Below, piece after piece: positions 1 through 11,543 of a stretch of 64,000 bases of DNA. Position 1 is the first letter of the stretch. Each line of letters opens with the position of its first letter. A program made the translations under genes and the position numbers. Origin of the DNA: Microdochium bolleyi (taxonomy: Eukaryota; Ascomycota; Sordariomycetes; Xylariales; Microdochiaceae). The stretch is from NCBI GenBank assembly GCA_001566295.1, contig KQ964247.1:248001-312000 (forward strand), given 5' to 3'. A model generated the notes under the pieces. The model saw only the letters and a list, made by a program, of their open reading frames with translations. It made no database searches and had not been told where the DNA came from.

Positions 1-226
1 CGCCCGGCGCCTGCTGTCTTCGAAAGGGAGAGCGCAAGCCGTCATTAAGTATCGATACCACGCATGGTACTGAAATTGGAGCGCCAATCTTTCGCATGTA
101 GAATTCTTCTGTGTTCTCCCGCTTCGTGCCCCCGAGCGACAGCCAAAACCGCGGTCATCCGGTAGTGGGCACCCAAGTGGCTTCTGTCCCGTGCCGCCAG
201 CTCACTGTTGTCCGTAGTCGCGTCAT

Positions 227-1130
227 TTATAGGATGACGCACTTCGACTTCTTTGCCTTCGTCTGAACAGGTCTAGGGTTCAATACAGCACTGGAAAATG
301 TTGTGTTAGCTGGCACTCTTTGTCACATCAGAGGGTGCCCGTGGACGAACCGAATGGCCTCATCGAAGACGCTCTTCAGGTTTCTCTGCGTCAGGGCAGA
401 GCACTCGAGGTACTTGTGAGCGCGGATTTCCTTGGCGCAGACGAGCGCCTGGTCGAATGAGACGGGCTCCATGCGCTTCGAGCGCAGGCTCTCGAGGGTG
501 GCAGGGTCTTCTCGCAGATCCAGCTTGGTGCCAACAAGAATGATCGGGACGTTGGGCGCGTGATGGTCGATCTCGGGGAACCACTATTACAATTGTAAGC
601 ACACTGACCACGAGAATGTTCCATACCACAGTGAAAGTTGTACGCACCTTTGCCTTGACGTTGTCGAACGACGGAGGGCTGACGATGGAGAAGCAGATCA
701 AGAACACGTCGGTCTGGGGGTAAGAAAGGGGCCGGAGACGGTCGTAATCCTCTTGTCCAGCGGTATCCCACAGACCCAGACTGATTGGCTTGCCATCAAC
801 CATGACGCTGGCAGAGTAGTTGTCGAAGCTGAAAACGGGAATTAGCTACTTGTGCCTTACGGCTCGGATGCGCTGAGGTCAGCCTACACGGTGGGGATGT
901 ATTCGCCGGGGAAGGCATTTGTCGTGTATGAAATGAGAAGACATGTCTGGACACGCGTGGTCAGCTCTATGTAGAAGGTATACCGTTCTGTTTCAGGTCG
1001 TACTCACCTTTCCGACAGCACCGTCACCAGTCACGACACACTATGGCAAGGTAAGCGATTAGACGGACTCCAAAGCCGGGATGCAGCGTGGTTTTCACAC
1101 CTTCAGAGACTGGACACCGGGTGCAGCCAT
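227..1130 (-). CDS. rac1: Rho-family GTPase Rac1, 6 exons, 199 aa
   Basis: Small GTPase that controls hyphal polarity, actin and NADPH oxidase in filamentous fungi. Exons on the minus strand: 1130-1101, 1040-1008, 946-888, 828-648, 583-351 and 290-227; the introns are 59-64 nt and all GT..AG. The 600 coding nt translate without a break. Visible motifs: P-loop GDGAVGKT (residues 15-22), the switch I threonine in YIPTVFDNY (T40), switch II DTAGQEDYDRLRPLSYPQTD, GTKLDL, and ECSALT. The polybasic tail KAKKSK ends in the CAAX box CVIL, whose final Leu predicts geranylgeranylation. The first exon codes only 10 residues, MAAPGVQSLK. Cdc42 is the nearest alternative; the sequence through switch II and the tail fits Rac better. 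Upstream lies an unusually long gene-free stretch. Confidence 0.96.
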
Positions 1131-4100
1131 ATTGAACGAGTTCTAGTCCGGATGACTGTCACAATTATAGAGCTTGTATGGGACTCCCGATTGGCACTGG
1201 CCAGCAGCGATGACACAGAATGCTATGATGCAAGTACTATAGAACTGATTAGCGTTTGAGACTGGGGTGTGATCATGAAGCACAAATGGCGGGCGCGCCG
1301 CAGGAGGCGGAGCGATGTCTGGAGGTATCTTCGAGTCCAGTCGAGGCAGCATGAGGTCGCATCAAGACTAGGAGTTGATGCCACGTCGTGATCGAAAGAG
1401 AAAGCGTCCATGGCAATAGCGAGGATCTTCAACAGCCGGCGGTGCACCTGTTGTGTGCCGACGGTAATCTTGGGCGTGTCGATCTTTGCATGCCATCCAC
1501 GGCATCATTGCCAGTCTTTGATATCCATATGTTCACGGCCGAGGCGCCTCGGAAACGCCTTTGTCTCCTTCGTTCGTTCGTAAGACCAAGTGCCCGGTAC
1601 CGGAGATTGAGCCATGTTGCCGCGACCGGACTTGGAGAACGTCGAGATCTTGAACCGTGGCCGGAGGACAACAAGGCAGAGGCGGGCTCCCAACAAGGAG
1701 CAAAGTGACTGACCCGTCGAGGCGTAGAGGCGGCAATGTTGGTAGAGGTTGCGATCGAGGATCGATGGTCCGTAAAGAGAAGCGCAACGGGCAGGCTGAT
1801 GGTGACACGAGACAGCGAAGATGCCTCGGGCGGGGCGATACTTACACAGGCAGGAGGAGCTGGGGATAACGAGCCCAGATGGTGGCGGAAAAGGCGAAAG
1901 GCACAAGCGCTGGCGATGATGCTTGATGATGGAGGCGACGAGGTTTGTCGGGAGGGTTGGACAGACGGGCGGGCTCTGGTTCGACAGGTGTAGATGGCAA
2001 ACCACGGGCGAGACAGGATGCGGCGATGGGGTGGCAGCGGGTGGTGGTGGTTGGCAGGGCTGGCTCCTGGAGAAGGGGTCGGTCTGCGACTGGCCTAGGG
2101 AGAAGAGGCGGCGTGGAGCCGCCGACGAAGCTGCGACCAGTGCGGTGGGCGAATGGGGGGCCATTGTTACAGGCTCTGGTGCGGGGGGCTTCCAAGGTCC
2201 TCTCCGGCTCTCAAGCCCTCTGGGCCTCACACGCCTCCCTCGTCTTATTGCCTCCATCAGATCCCTGGCTCGTTGCTCTCGCCCAGTCCGAGTCAACCAC
2301 TTGCAGCAGCTTGCTGGTGACCATCGCGGCCCGTCACTGTCACGAGCACGGCGAGCACGGCAGCCGATCCCCAAGATCTGCGCGGCAAACAAGCGCTAAC
2401 AGACCAGATACTCTTGCTCTGTCGCCGTCTCCTTCGGAACATCCCTGGACTAGACACTGTCCCATGTCATGGGGTCCCTTGGCCTGCTCTTTACCGTCTC
2501 CCGATCTGGCCTGACCCGGCTCAACCATCGCTCCATCTCGCAGCAACATATCTGTTGATTGTCAACCATGGAGAGCCTCTCGGGCACTACAGACAGGTGC
2601 TGTCATCCGCAGATAGAACGGGCGCTAATTGCTCTTGCCCCCATCGTCTCCATCGCGCTTTTGGCACTCCGTCCTCTGTCGCCATTTCGGATCAACTTGA
2701 GGAAATGAACCCTGCCCTAGGCTCATCAGCAGTGGGGCCCGCTCGAGCTCTTCGCGTGAAGGGACGGGGCGATATGTATCTTCAGCTTGACAAAAGTGGG
2801 AGGTGCCGATTTTGCGGTCAGGGGCTGTCGGCTTCGCGATAACCGTCGCGGGCACAACATCCCACTCTCGGATCACCACAATGCGCCGCTGCCCACTGCA
2901 GTCGTCAGCTTAACAATCGAGATATACGGCCAGTGCTACTTTGTCAGCTCGGGCAACGGTCACGACTGGTAGGGAACAATCACAACTGCGCTTGATTTGG
3001 TGGCTTGCCTTGGCACTACCACGCCTGAGTCTGAGCGCCACCTCTGCGACGAGGACCGAACACCTTGTCGATGAATTTGCACACGGAGTTCATCGCTGCA
3101 AACCACTACTTCTAGAAGGCTTGGGGCATCGAGCCGCCGTTGGCGCACGGTCCCAGTGGTCCTCTTGGAAGTGCTTGACAACGTTTTGCGTCCTACCAGT
3201 GCACACTTGGGATGGAGCAGTCTCCATGTTCCCGAGATCTGCAACCTGCTTTCAGTCTCTTTCGGAGCAGTATTGGACGATGTTGATCAGTTGCTATGAC
3301 GGGTGGCCGAACGGCTCCAGCCACATCTTCGAACAACCTGATGTCCGCTCGAGTCTGCCCTCAAATGTGTTTGTAAACTGCTTGGGTCGAAAGCAATAAG
3401 ATCGGCGCCTGAAAGTGATGTCCGCTCGGAGCTGATCTCTTAGTCGGGAGACGATCACGTTCCTCGATAACACGAAAACGGTGTATTGACACTTTGATTC
3501 TGCTCACGAGCTAGAGTGAGATGCGAGGAACCCAGTCTCGCCAGCTGACATCACGAATCAGAAAAGCTCCCATTTCGTTCCAACTAGGTTTCACCTCACT
3601 ACTCCTGGAAGACCTCTGATTAAGGCGCCTGAGTACCACGATCATGCGTGACTGCTTCAGCAGGGTAGTAAGGGAACAAGCCGATGACGACAAGCCTCAG
3701 AGCCCTGGAAGCTTGAACTACACGATAATATGAAGCTCTTCCTAAGCAGAGAAGATGCAAGGTGACGAAGATAAAGGTTATGGCGTGGGACCGGATCCGA
3801 GACTTGATACTGCCGCTGATGCTAGTTCGCACATGAAACAGCCCTCAGGGCTGCAAGGAATCGCAGCGTTCCCCGCCAGGACTGGGTGACATCCCTGGAG
3901 GTCGCCGCCTGCCATGCATGTTGCATAGTGGCATTCTTGCAGTCAAGGCATCTCACTGGTTGAGTACAATATGAACCTTCAGTGTGCTAAATAGTGTATG
4001 CGTATGTGATGCGATCTTCGCTCTGGACGTTTAAATGCAGGAACGCTATTTAGGGGACGTGCAAATAATGAGACGTTGCACACTGAGGCAGGGAGCAGAT

Positions 4101-4681
4101 GCCCGCGGCTTAGTGTGCCCGGCAATACTCTTTGGGTACCCTATTCACCAGCACAGCTATTTGGTGACAGCGTACAAGCTGGTGAAGAAGTAGACATGCT
4201 CAATGTAGTTGTGTGTGACGTTGTCCTCAGTTGCAGTCGTCTCGGCACTTAAGTGGCTGAAACTCGTGAAGAAGCATGGGCACGTTCACCGTTCGTCCTC
4301 GAGAGTGCATGCAGGGCGGGGTTCATTAAGAGACGCCCCCACTTGTCTCTGCGTCCACCCCTGGCGTTGATTGCACAAGCTCACGATAACCGCTCGACGC
4401 GTCTTATCGATGACGGAGCGCGTCTCGCGAGAGCTTCTATCACCACAACCAGCATCGTTGCTCTCTAAGTCGCATTTGATCGAGGCGGAGGCGGCTCCAA
4501 AGTGTCATCCATCGCCCGTGCTGCCCCAGTAAGAATCCCGACCACAGATGACCACTCCAGGTCATTTCCAACCGCAGCAGCACATGAAGCGACTTCCAAA
4601 GGCTTGTGATTCAATGCTTCAAGCCCGACCAAACCCCTCCACGCCGCAAGGGTCAGTCCGCCAGAGATCGTGACTTCCAAG
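1131..4681. other. 3.5 kb gene-free stretch between rac1 and CENP-T
   Basis: No recognisable gene. The long open frames here mostly lack an ATG and match nothing I know. The plus strand is purine-rich from about 1650 to 2160, so the minus strand is pyrimidine-rich, as expected for the promoter or 5' leader of the minus-strand rac1. A consensus donor GTAAGTAT lies on the minus strand at 1845 and could begin a 5' leader intron of rac1. The part from about 3400 to 4250 is less GC-rich and featureless. Confidence 0.5.
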
Positions 4682-6466
4682 ATGTCTTCACCCGAGCCCG
4701 GGCCCGCTCCGCGCAACACTCGCCTGGCGCCTCTCAACACCCCTCGCGCAATAGCAACTCCTCGCCGCCGTGGCATCAGCGTCGAACCTCCGCATTCGGC
4801 ATACCTCTCTGCCTCGGCGCGGCGCAACTTTCAGGCCACAACTCCCCATGCACAAGCTGCACGCCGAGAGATCGATGAGAGACGCCGGACGCTCTTCACA
4901 CCGGGCCGATCGCGGCGCCGAAGTCTTCGCGACCAGCGGGAGACCCCGCGTGATGTACTGCGCAACCTTAGTATCGCTCTTGGACCCAGGACAGAGCGTA
5001 TAAGATACTCTTCCTCGATATCCAGCGCCGCCTCGCCAGAGCAGGAGACAACTCCACGACGGGACACTCTGGGCAGCTTGCCCGGTGGCTACGAAGACGA
5101 CGACGATGACGATGACTTCCCGATCCAGCGGCCACGGCTCTCGCTGCCTATCGACATTGACGATGATGACGACGACTACGACGGCTTCAGGGCGCGCAAA
5201 CCTCGGATTAGTATTCTCGAGGAGGACGAGTATACCTCTGCGTCGATCGAGGCGCCCCGGCGGGTCTCGCGGCTAGACCAGATGAGCCCATACGACACCA
5301 GGCGGTACAGTGTCATGACGGGGCCGGATGTGCTGCAGAGCGATGCTGATAATACCGCTGGCATCGACTCGGGCTTCTTCCCGCCTGCTGCGCCGCTGGA
5401 TGGCGAGACTGGGAATGTGGAGATGGATGACAGCGCGATCACCGAGTTGCAGCGCATTGATGACGACAGGCGGCGCACCCTCTTCGCGGGCCGCGAGAGC
5501 GATTTCTTACCCATCGAGGTGCCTGACCTTGGCGGCGATGAGACCACATTCATCATGCAAGCACCAGAGTCGTCCCCGGTGCGTCCCGGTGTCGAGGATG
5601 TCGTCGAAGGAGGAGAGGACGAACCAGACCAATATGACGATATGCCTGCCGGCATCGGCTCAGACTATGGAGGTTACTCTTCAGACGGCAACGAGCCTAT
5701 GCCGATGCCAGACGTTGACGACGACGGACAAATCGACGACGACCTGCGTAATGACGAGGGAGACCAGACCCGCCCTATGGAATACTTATTAGAAGAAGTG
5801 GACATCACGAAGACTACAAACTTCGATGAAACAGTCATGTCCACACGCGCCGACGCTGTGCTGCTCAACCGGAGACTTGAACGAGGCTCGCTCGCGCCAA
5901 TAGCGAAATTGAAGCCCGGCAAGAAGACCAAGAAGATATCTCGACACGGCATAGAATACCCCTCCCTGCCGCAGGGCGTGGTGAAGCGGCTTGCCACAAC
6001 TTTCGCGAAGAACGCGGGCATCCCGAAGGCCAAGATCAGTGGCGACACGCTGGCGGCGATCATGCAGGCCAGCGACTGGTTCTTTGAGCAGCTTGGAGAC
6101 GACCTCGCAGCGTATGCCAAGCATGCGGGGCGCAAGACTATTGACGAGAGCGACATGTTGACGTTGATGCGGAGGTACGTGAAGAGTGGCATTGCCGTCA
6201 TTTCTCTCTTTATTTTGCGTTTCCGTCGTTGGTATTCATTCTCGACACACCTAGTGTTACGGGGTATATATACATGGAGCGGCGTTGCTGACCGAAACTA
6301 CAGACAGAGGCAGACTAGGGCGTCCATGACTCCTTTCGCGCTCGCGCAGAGACACCTGCCCCGAGAACTATTGCAGGAGATACGCATGCCTGTTCCCGTA
6401 CCAGTCAAGGGCTCCCGCAAAGCTGCCTCGAGTCGCCATGACGACGAGAATGAGGACGTCACTTGA
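4682..6466 (+). CDS. Centromere protein T (CENP-T/Cnn1), 2 exons, 551 aa
   Basis: Inner-kinetochore DNA-binding subunit of the CCAN that links centromeric chromatin to the Ndc80 and Mis12 complexes. Exons 4682-6174 and 6304-6466. The start is the ATG of MSSPEPGP; upstream codons in the same frame are not ATG. The N-terminal third is basic and proline-rich, with RRTLFTPGRS and TPRDVLRNLS (about residue 87). The middle is very acidic, with several runs of five to seven Asp. The histone fold (about residues 420-497) runs from RHGIEYPSLP through KISGDTLAAIMQASDWFFEQ and AYAKHAGRKTIDESDMLTLMRR. A 54-residue tail follows the intron (TPFALAQRHLPRELLQEI). The 129-nt intron is a multiple of three and stop-free, so retained transcripts would still be in frame. 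Confidence 0.92.
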   Translation: MSSPEPGPAPRNTRLAPLNTPRAIATPRRRGISVEPPHSAYLSASARRNFQATTPHAQAARREIDERRRTLFTPGRSRRRSLRDQRETPRDVLRNLSIALGPRTERIRYSSSISSAASPEQETTPRRDTLGSLPGGYEDDDDDDDFPIQRPRLSLPIDIDDDDDDYDGFRARKPRISILEEDEYTSASIEAPRRVSRLDQMSPYDTRRYSVMTGPDVLQSDADNTAGIDSGFFPPAAPLDGETGNVEMDDSAITELQRIDDDRRRTLFAGRESDFLPIEVPDLGGDETTFIMQAPESSPVRPGVEDVVEGGEDEPDQYDDMPAGIGSDYGGYSSDGNEPMPMPDVDDDGQIDDDLRNDEGDQTRPMEYLLEEVDITKTTNFDETVMSTRADAVLLNRRLERGSLAPIAKLKPGKKTKKISRHGIEYPSLPQGVVKRLATTFAKNAGIPKAKISGDTLAAIMQASDWFFEQLGDDLAAYAKHAGRKTIDESDMLTLMRRYVKSGIAVISLFILRFRRWYSFSTHLVLRGIYTWSGVADRNYRQRQTRASMTPFALAQRHLPRELLQEIRMPVPVPVKGSRKAASSRHDDENEDVT

Positions 6467-6615
6467 GCTTCAAATGTTGCACAGACCTTATAGTACAATG
6501 ATGGTGGAAATACACTGGTGGGGGGCCCACGATGTTCCCTCTGGCAGAGTGCCCAGAGCGATGCGTGGGAACTGTACCAGTGCTGTCGCAAATGATTCGA
6601 CAGTGGAACAGCTCT

Positions 6616-7911
6616 TCACCTCCACTCCTTGTTCTGGCGAACACGACGCGCCACATCTGTCGGTGGCTTCTTGACAACCATGTAGAACATTATGGATGTC
6701 GCCACGGCAAGGCCATACCTGATTGAGCACAAGGTCAGCATGGCTGCCGGTTCGAGGGTAACTCCCGGCACAATATTGTCGTGAGAGGACAAAAGGAGCA
6801 CATACCAGGTAAAGATGTACTGGGCGTGGTTGTTCCGCAGGTTGACCTCAGGGGCTCGGCCTATGGGGATGCCTTTGTTCTGGTAGTCGAGGACCTGCAT
6901 CAAGCCAGGTTCTGCAATGAGGGAGGGAAACATGTTAGCAAATATGTCCGAAGCAGAGATGGAACAACTCCAAGCTGCTCTTCACCTCATGAGATACCAC
7001 AGATGAGAGAGTGACAATGACATACCCATAGTCTGCTCCACCCAAACGGCCTGACTCCCCGTGAGCGCCGCCATCTGCTTGACATCCGGGAAGTAGAACT
7101 CATTCAGGTCCGGCCTGTTCTCAGGCGTGAACATGTTCTTCTTCCACGGTTCGCGCAGAAGTCCCTCGACCGTGACCTCGCCCCGCGGCAGCGCGCTCGG
7201 GTGCCGGTTCCTCTGGTCGCGCAGGGTCTTGCTGATCCACCCGCGGTTCACCAGCACCGTCGCCGTGTCCTCGCCGCCACGACCGCCCTCGCGCTCGAGC
7301 GGAGTGACGACCATGAAACCTTGCTCGCCGTCGAACATGCGCGGCCCGACGAGCATCTCCAGGTCGTGTCGGTACCGGCCCTTGGCGACCACGCGGCGGA
7401 AGTCAAAGTCGTGGATCGCCTCCGGGTCGATGCGCGGGGGGAGCGGGAGCGGGTCGCGCACGAGCCGGTCCTCGAACTTGGCGATCAGCTCCGTTTTCCA
7501 GCCTAGGCGCTGGACCTGCCACGTCCCCAGCACGAGCGCCGTGATGGGGATGATGGCGAGGATGATCAGCCCTGGGCCGTGCCGCTTCCCGCCGGCCCGG
7601 ACGAGCTCGGGCGGGTTGTCGAGGATGCTGCTGAAGTTTGGGTCGTCGGCGGCCTGTCGTGGCTCGTTATTGGCGGCGCGGCGGGGACGGGCGTGCGAGA
7701 AGCATCGTGTCGTGCTGTTGGGAGATTGTGTTGTCGTGAGCCCTCGCAGACTGCTGCTGCTCGGCTTTCTCGGTGACGGCTGTCGAGCTCGCTGAGTGGT
7801 TGTCCGTGCTGCCGCCGAGCTGGAGCTGTTTCGGCACTGATTGGCGGCGGCCTGGCCGAGAGAGGCTTCGACCCGGCGGGCCAGTTGCCTCGTGACCCAG
7901 CTTGAGTTCAT
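6616..7911 (-). CDS. SHY1: Cytochrome c oxidase assembly protein SURF1/Shy1, 3 exons, 364 aa
   Basis: Mitochondrial inner-membrane factor that assists heme a insertion and assembly of the Cox1 module of complex IV. Exons 7911-7026, 6911-6806 and 6718-6616; introns of 114 and 87 nt. The first 90 residues are Ser/Arg-rich, as in a matrix presequence. The first membrane helix is GPGLIILAIIPITALVLGTW followed by QVQRLGWK. The central domain contains the family sequences VNRGWI and VEGLLREPWKKNMFTPEN, and YFPDVKQMAALTG. The second helix follows HAQYIFTWYGLAVAT near the C-terminus. The start is the first ATG of the frame (MNSSWVTRQ). The gene is convergent with CENP-T (about 150 bp) and divergent from the UBX gene. 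Confidence 0.94.
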
Positions 7912-8766
7912 GGTGTCGCGCAGAAACGTGTGATGCTGGAGCAATGGAGGGACGGAAAGCTGCTGAATGATGTCGTGGAGCTTGACATTCGCAACTTTTT
8001 GTGGAGGCCGATCTCTGGCGGGACTCTGCAGGGCACATATTAGAGCCACCCCTCCTGGTTGAAATAAGGTCCTTCGCTACGGCGACAGCGACCTTGAACA
8101 TTGACAGAAAGCATTGCAGACGTTACAAGTGGCTACGGAAGTAACAAACAGAAAACCGAGACCGAGACTGGCGACTCTCATTCAATCAAGAAGCTGCCTT
8201 CCTTGTCGAAAAGCATCTTGGATGCATCTTCTTCCAGGACGGGCATTGGGTTTGAGGAGCACCTCTTGATGTTCAGAACAGAGTAGTGTCAGGGACGCGA
8301 CCGATTATTGATGGGAGAATGGAGTCGGATCCCTCTCTCATTCCACTATCGTCTGGAGACCTGCGCCTGATGTATGTACATGGCTGCCAAGATAGTCGAA
8401 GGACCGTGCAAATGCGCACATTACACACGGTCCAGACATGCGCTTTCTCGGCTGGCCCGGCCACCACGGAATCGCATCCATGGGTCCTCCGCTGAGACAT
8501 TGCCCATCCCAAGGACACTGTCTCCATTCCACCATCGCATGCGGACATGTAGCGTCATACCATAATTACATCAGAGATCGAATTGACTACTTGTCGAGTC
8601 ACCGCGCCTTTCTCCCAGTCGACGGCGACCAACAGCAAGCTTACTACTCACCATCTCACAGCTCATGGTCGTGGACATACAGCTTGCCCCTGCACAGTAA
8701 CCCCACTGGAAGCCACGTCCAGAGCTCCCCCAGTGATCGTCGCAATATCAGGCCGACTTCGCCGAG
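7912..8766. promoter_or_regulatory. Divergent intergenic region, SURF1 (-) / UBX gene (+)
   Basis: An 855-bp stretch between two diverging start codons. It should hold both promoters and 5' leaders. I see no specific site that I can name and no convincing ORF. Confidence 0.4.
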
Positions 8767-10574
8767 ATGTTCTACCAGGGCACCCTACAAGAGGCGATCC
8801 AGTCTGCTCTACAGCAGTCGAAGCTCGTCGTGTGCTTTGTTACAGGTGCGGACTCGCTTCGTGAACTTGCCTCATTTCAGTCGCTGACCATGTCCAGATG
8901 ACGAGCCGGAAAGCATAAGATGGGAGGCCGAGTTTCTAACAGATGATGCTGTATGTGACTCTCCACGGCATGCCCACGTGCTACAAGTACCCGATACTAA
9001 GTGACTCCCAGATCAAAGGCAAGCTTGGCCAGCAGGCAGTCACCCTGCGTCTGCAAGCTGGTAGCGAAGAAGCTGGTTTCCTCGAGGCTCTGTTCCCAAT
9101 ACCCCGGAAGCCTACGTTGGTCATGATCCAGTGAGTCGTCTCGATTGCTGGGCACTCTTGCTCCTGGAATACAATCATCGATCCATCACAAACACGCTAT
9201 CAATAAACAGGACTCCTTGCTAATGAGACTAATAGCAACGGCCAACTAAAAGAGTACATAGCGCCAGGCCTCGACAAGGAAGAGTTTCTTCGGCGGGTCC
9301 AGAAAGCTTTGGACTCTGTACCGCCTGCAACTGCACCTTCGCAAGCACAAGAGTCAGCAGCCGCCATGACAGCCCGAGCACAACCTTCAGCTCAGAACGA
9401 TTCGGCAGAACCTGTGGCCAGCGTCCCAGTCTCTGTAGCAGCCAACTCTAACACCTTGTCAGCGGCAGAGAGACAGGCCGCGCAAGCACAAGCTATTCTG
9501 GCCGAGCGTGCGAGGCGGCTCGAAGCCGACAAGAAAGCGAAAGATGCCAAGGACAAGGCGGATCGCGAGACTCGGGCGCAGGCGCGCAAGCATTCCGATG
9601 ACGCAGCCGGCGAGAGCAGCAAGGACAAGGGCAAAGACGCCGAGCAGAAGGGAATCAAGCCCGCAGAGCGGAAGCACGCGCAGGAGGTACGGGAGCAGAA
9701 GATCAGAGACAAGGAGCACCGGCAGCGGATACTAAAGCGTATCGAGGACGACCGGCGCGACCGCAAGGAGAAGGACGCTCAGGAGAGGCAGGCCCGACTA
9801 CTACTCAATGCCACCGAGAACGACGCAACGGCGGCTCCCAGCAGCTCGTCCATACCGCTAACGACACGACTCACCGAGTCCAGCAGTTCGGGCGAGGGCA
9901 AGGCAACCCAACACTGCAACCTGCAGGTCCGGCTGTTCGACGGCTCGACAATAAGAGCGCGGTTCCCTAGCGATAGCAAGCTCGAGGAGGACGTCAGAGC
10001 ATGGGTCGACGAGGAGCGCACCGACGGCAACGCACCGTACACGTTCCGTGTAGTCCTCACGCCCTTGCCGAACAAGGCGGTGTCGAAGACCGAGGAGACC
10101 GAAGAGACGCTTGAGTCGCTCGGCCTGACGCCTTCTGCAACGCTCGTGCTGGTTCCCGTGTCGTTCGCGGCAGCATACGCTTCGAACCCGCGTGGGGATA
10201 TCCTGGGCCGTCTCTTGTGGCCGATAGTCCTGTTTCTTGGGTCCGGCTTCCAGGCTTTTGGAAGGATGTTGCGAGCGCTGTTCGGCGGAGCAGGGGGGAC
10301 CGGCGCCACAGCTTCCCGCGCGATGGGCGAAACTACGACAGCCGATCCCGAGGGGTCGATCTCGTTGAACACACGAGAGGACGACAGCGACGTTCGGGAG
10401 CGCAAGAAAGGCAAGAGCAAGAAGTCTGCAGAGGGGGGGACGAATCTATATAATGGCAACTCGGTAAGCAAGCGCTTGGCATTTTCGACCGTGGCACACA
10501 ACAGAAGAATACTGACCCTTGGCCAGCTGAGCTTTGAGCCTCGCAAGGATAGCGAGGATGAAGATGAGGACTGA
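8767..10574 (+). CDS. UBX-domain protein, UBXN4 (erasin)-like ER protein, 5 exons, 508 aa
   Basis: Likely Cdc48/p97 cofactor at the ER membrane in ER-associated degradation. Exons 8767-8845, 8898-8950, 9012-9130, 9236-10463 and 10527-10574 (introns 52, 61, 105 and 63 nt). The N-terminal thioredoxin-like UAS domain starts MFYQGTLQEAIQSALQ and includes LFPIPRKPTLVMIHNG and LKEYIAPGLDKEEFLRRV (to about residue 110). A long Ala/Lys/Glu-rich charged segment spans about 160-265. The UBX domain follows (about 310-392; CNLQVRLFDGSTIRARF ... LESLGLTPSATLVLVP). A hydrophobic stretch GRLLWPIVLFLGSGF (about 407-422) fits a membrane hairpin, and the tail is acidic. The order UAS, charged linker, UBX and hydrophobic segment matches UBXN4 and yeast Ubx6/Ubx7 relatives. 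Confidence 0.88.
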
Positions 10575-10974
10575 GCTGCGATGGGCAACGAGACTTGCGA
10601 GACCTGTGTTGTCAAGCCAGTGTGGCTCAATGTCACGGAGCACCAAAGCTGGAGCAAAGCATGAGTATTTACTCAATACATGAATGCGTACAAGAGCTGG
10701 CATTTTACAGTTTATATTACATGGAGCGGCGTTGTTTGTCTGGCCATTTTTGGGGGAGCCTAGGTCTGCACCATTAAGGTATACGCAGGAATATGTTCGC
10801 CGCTATGTTTACGGAGCATCTCCTAGAGGTATTGCATGGGGCCAGTTGCTGCCCTCGCTCGACAATACGGCGTCTGATCGTGGATTTCCCAGCCTGCGCC
10901 TATCTCTCGACTGCCACTTTCCGCAGCTCGGATTCTTTCCTCCTCCTCCCACTCCTCTTGAGCACTTCCGTAAT
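10575..10974. other. Convergent 3' intergenic region, UBX gene / MIX17
   Basis: A 400-bp stretch between two converging stop codons, moderately AT-rich, presumably the two 3' UTRs. It contains a 17-nt sequence (10718-10734) that also occurs in the CENP-T intron. Confidence 0.4.
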
Positions 10975-11543
10975 CTAGTACGGCCTGGCGGCCTGCTGGC
11001 ATGCCTTGAGCTGCTCAAGGTACCAGTTGCAGATCTGCATGTTTCCGTTGTTGTCGTCCATGCACTTTGTGAAGCTCGTCGCGGCGCCGGCGCAGTTATC
11101 CTGCTGCGACTGCTGATTCGAGTACTGCTGGTTCTGGACGGCACCGTTGTCCGCGGAAGCCTCGGGGGCGGAGGAGCCGCCGCCGAACATGCCGCCGATG
11201 GCGTGGCCAATGGAAGAGCCTACTGCAACACCACTGTGGTACCGCGAGACAGGTGGTTAGCGGGGGGGAACCATCTCTCAAGGTGAGATCCGCAGCCAAA
11301 TGAGCGAGAACACCGGGTACGGATAATCAAGAGGAGAGGACCAACTCACGCAGCAGTGCTAGCCATCTGGCCGAACAGACCCGGGCCCTGAGACACGGGG
11401 GCGGCGGGTGCAGCGCCAGCCGCAGGAGGAGCGCCGTGCTGGGGGGCGTAGGTGCTGGTAGGGCGACTCTGCTGGGGGGCGGGAGCCTTGGCCGGGACGC
11501 TGGGGCGGGTGGCGGGACGGCCGGCGGATCTTTGGCGAGGCAT
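10975..11543 (-). CDS. MIX17: Twin CX9C protein MIX17/CHCHD2-like, 2 exons, 150 aa
   Basis: Small intermembrane-space protein imported by the Mia40 relay; homologues are yeast Mix17 and human CHCHD2/CHCHD10. Exons 11543-11350 and 11233-10975, with a 116-nt intron. The N-terminal half is basic, Ala/Pro-rich and low-complexity (MPRQRSAGRPATRPSVP). A central glycine-rich hydrophobic helix follows (GVAVGSSIGHAIGGMFGG). The C-terminal CHCH domain has cysteines at 112, 122, 133 and 143, two exact CX9C pairs, within SFTKCMDDNNGNMQICNWY. It ends shortly afterwards with QQAARPY, as in fungal relatives. It diverges from COQ4, another mitochondrial gene. Confidence 0.93.

Noticed and set aside
1505..2392. 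295-codon open frame on the minus strand upstream of rac1
   Set aside because: It begins at a non-ATG codon, is Pro/Ser/Arg-rich low complexity, and overlaps open frames in most other phases, so it reflects base composition.
9392..9766. Ser/Leu/Cys-rich minus-strand frame
   Set aside because: Antisense shadow of the charged Ala/Lys/Glu segment of the UBX protein gene.
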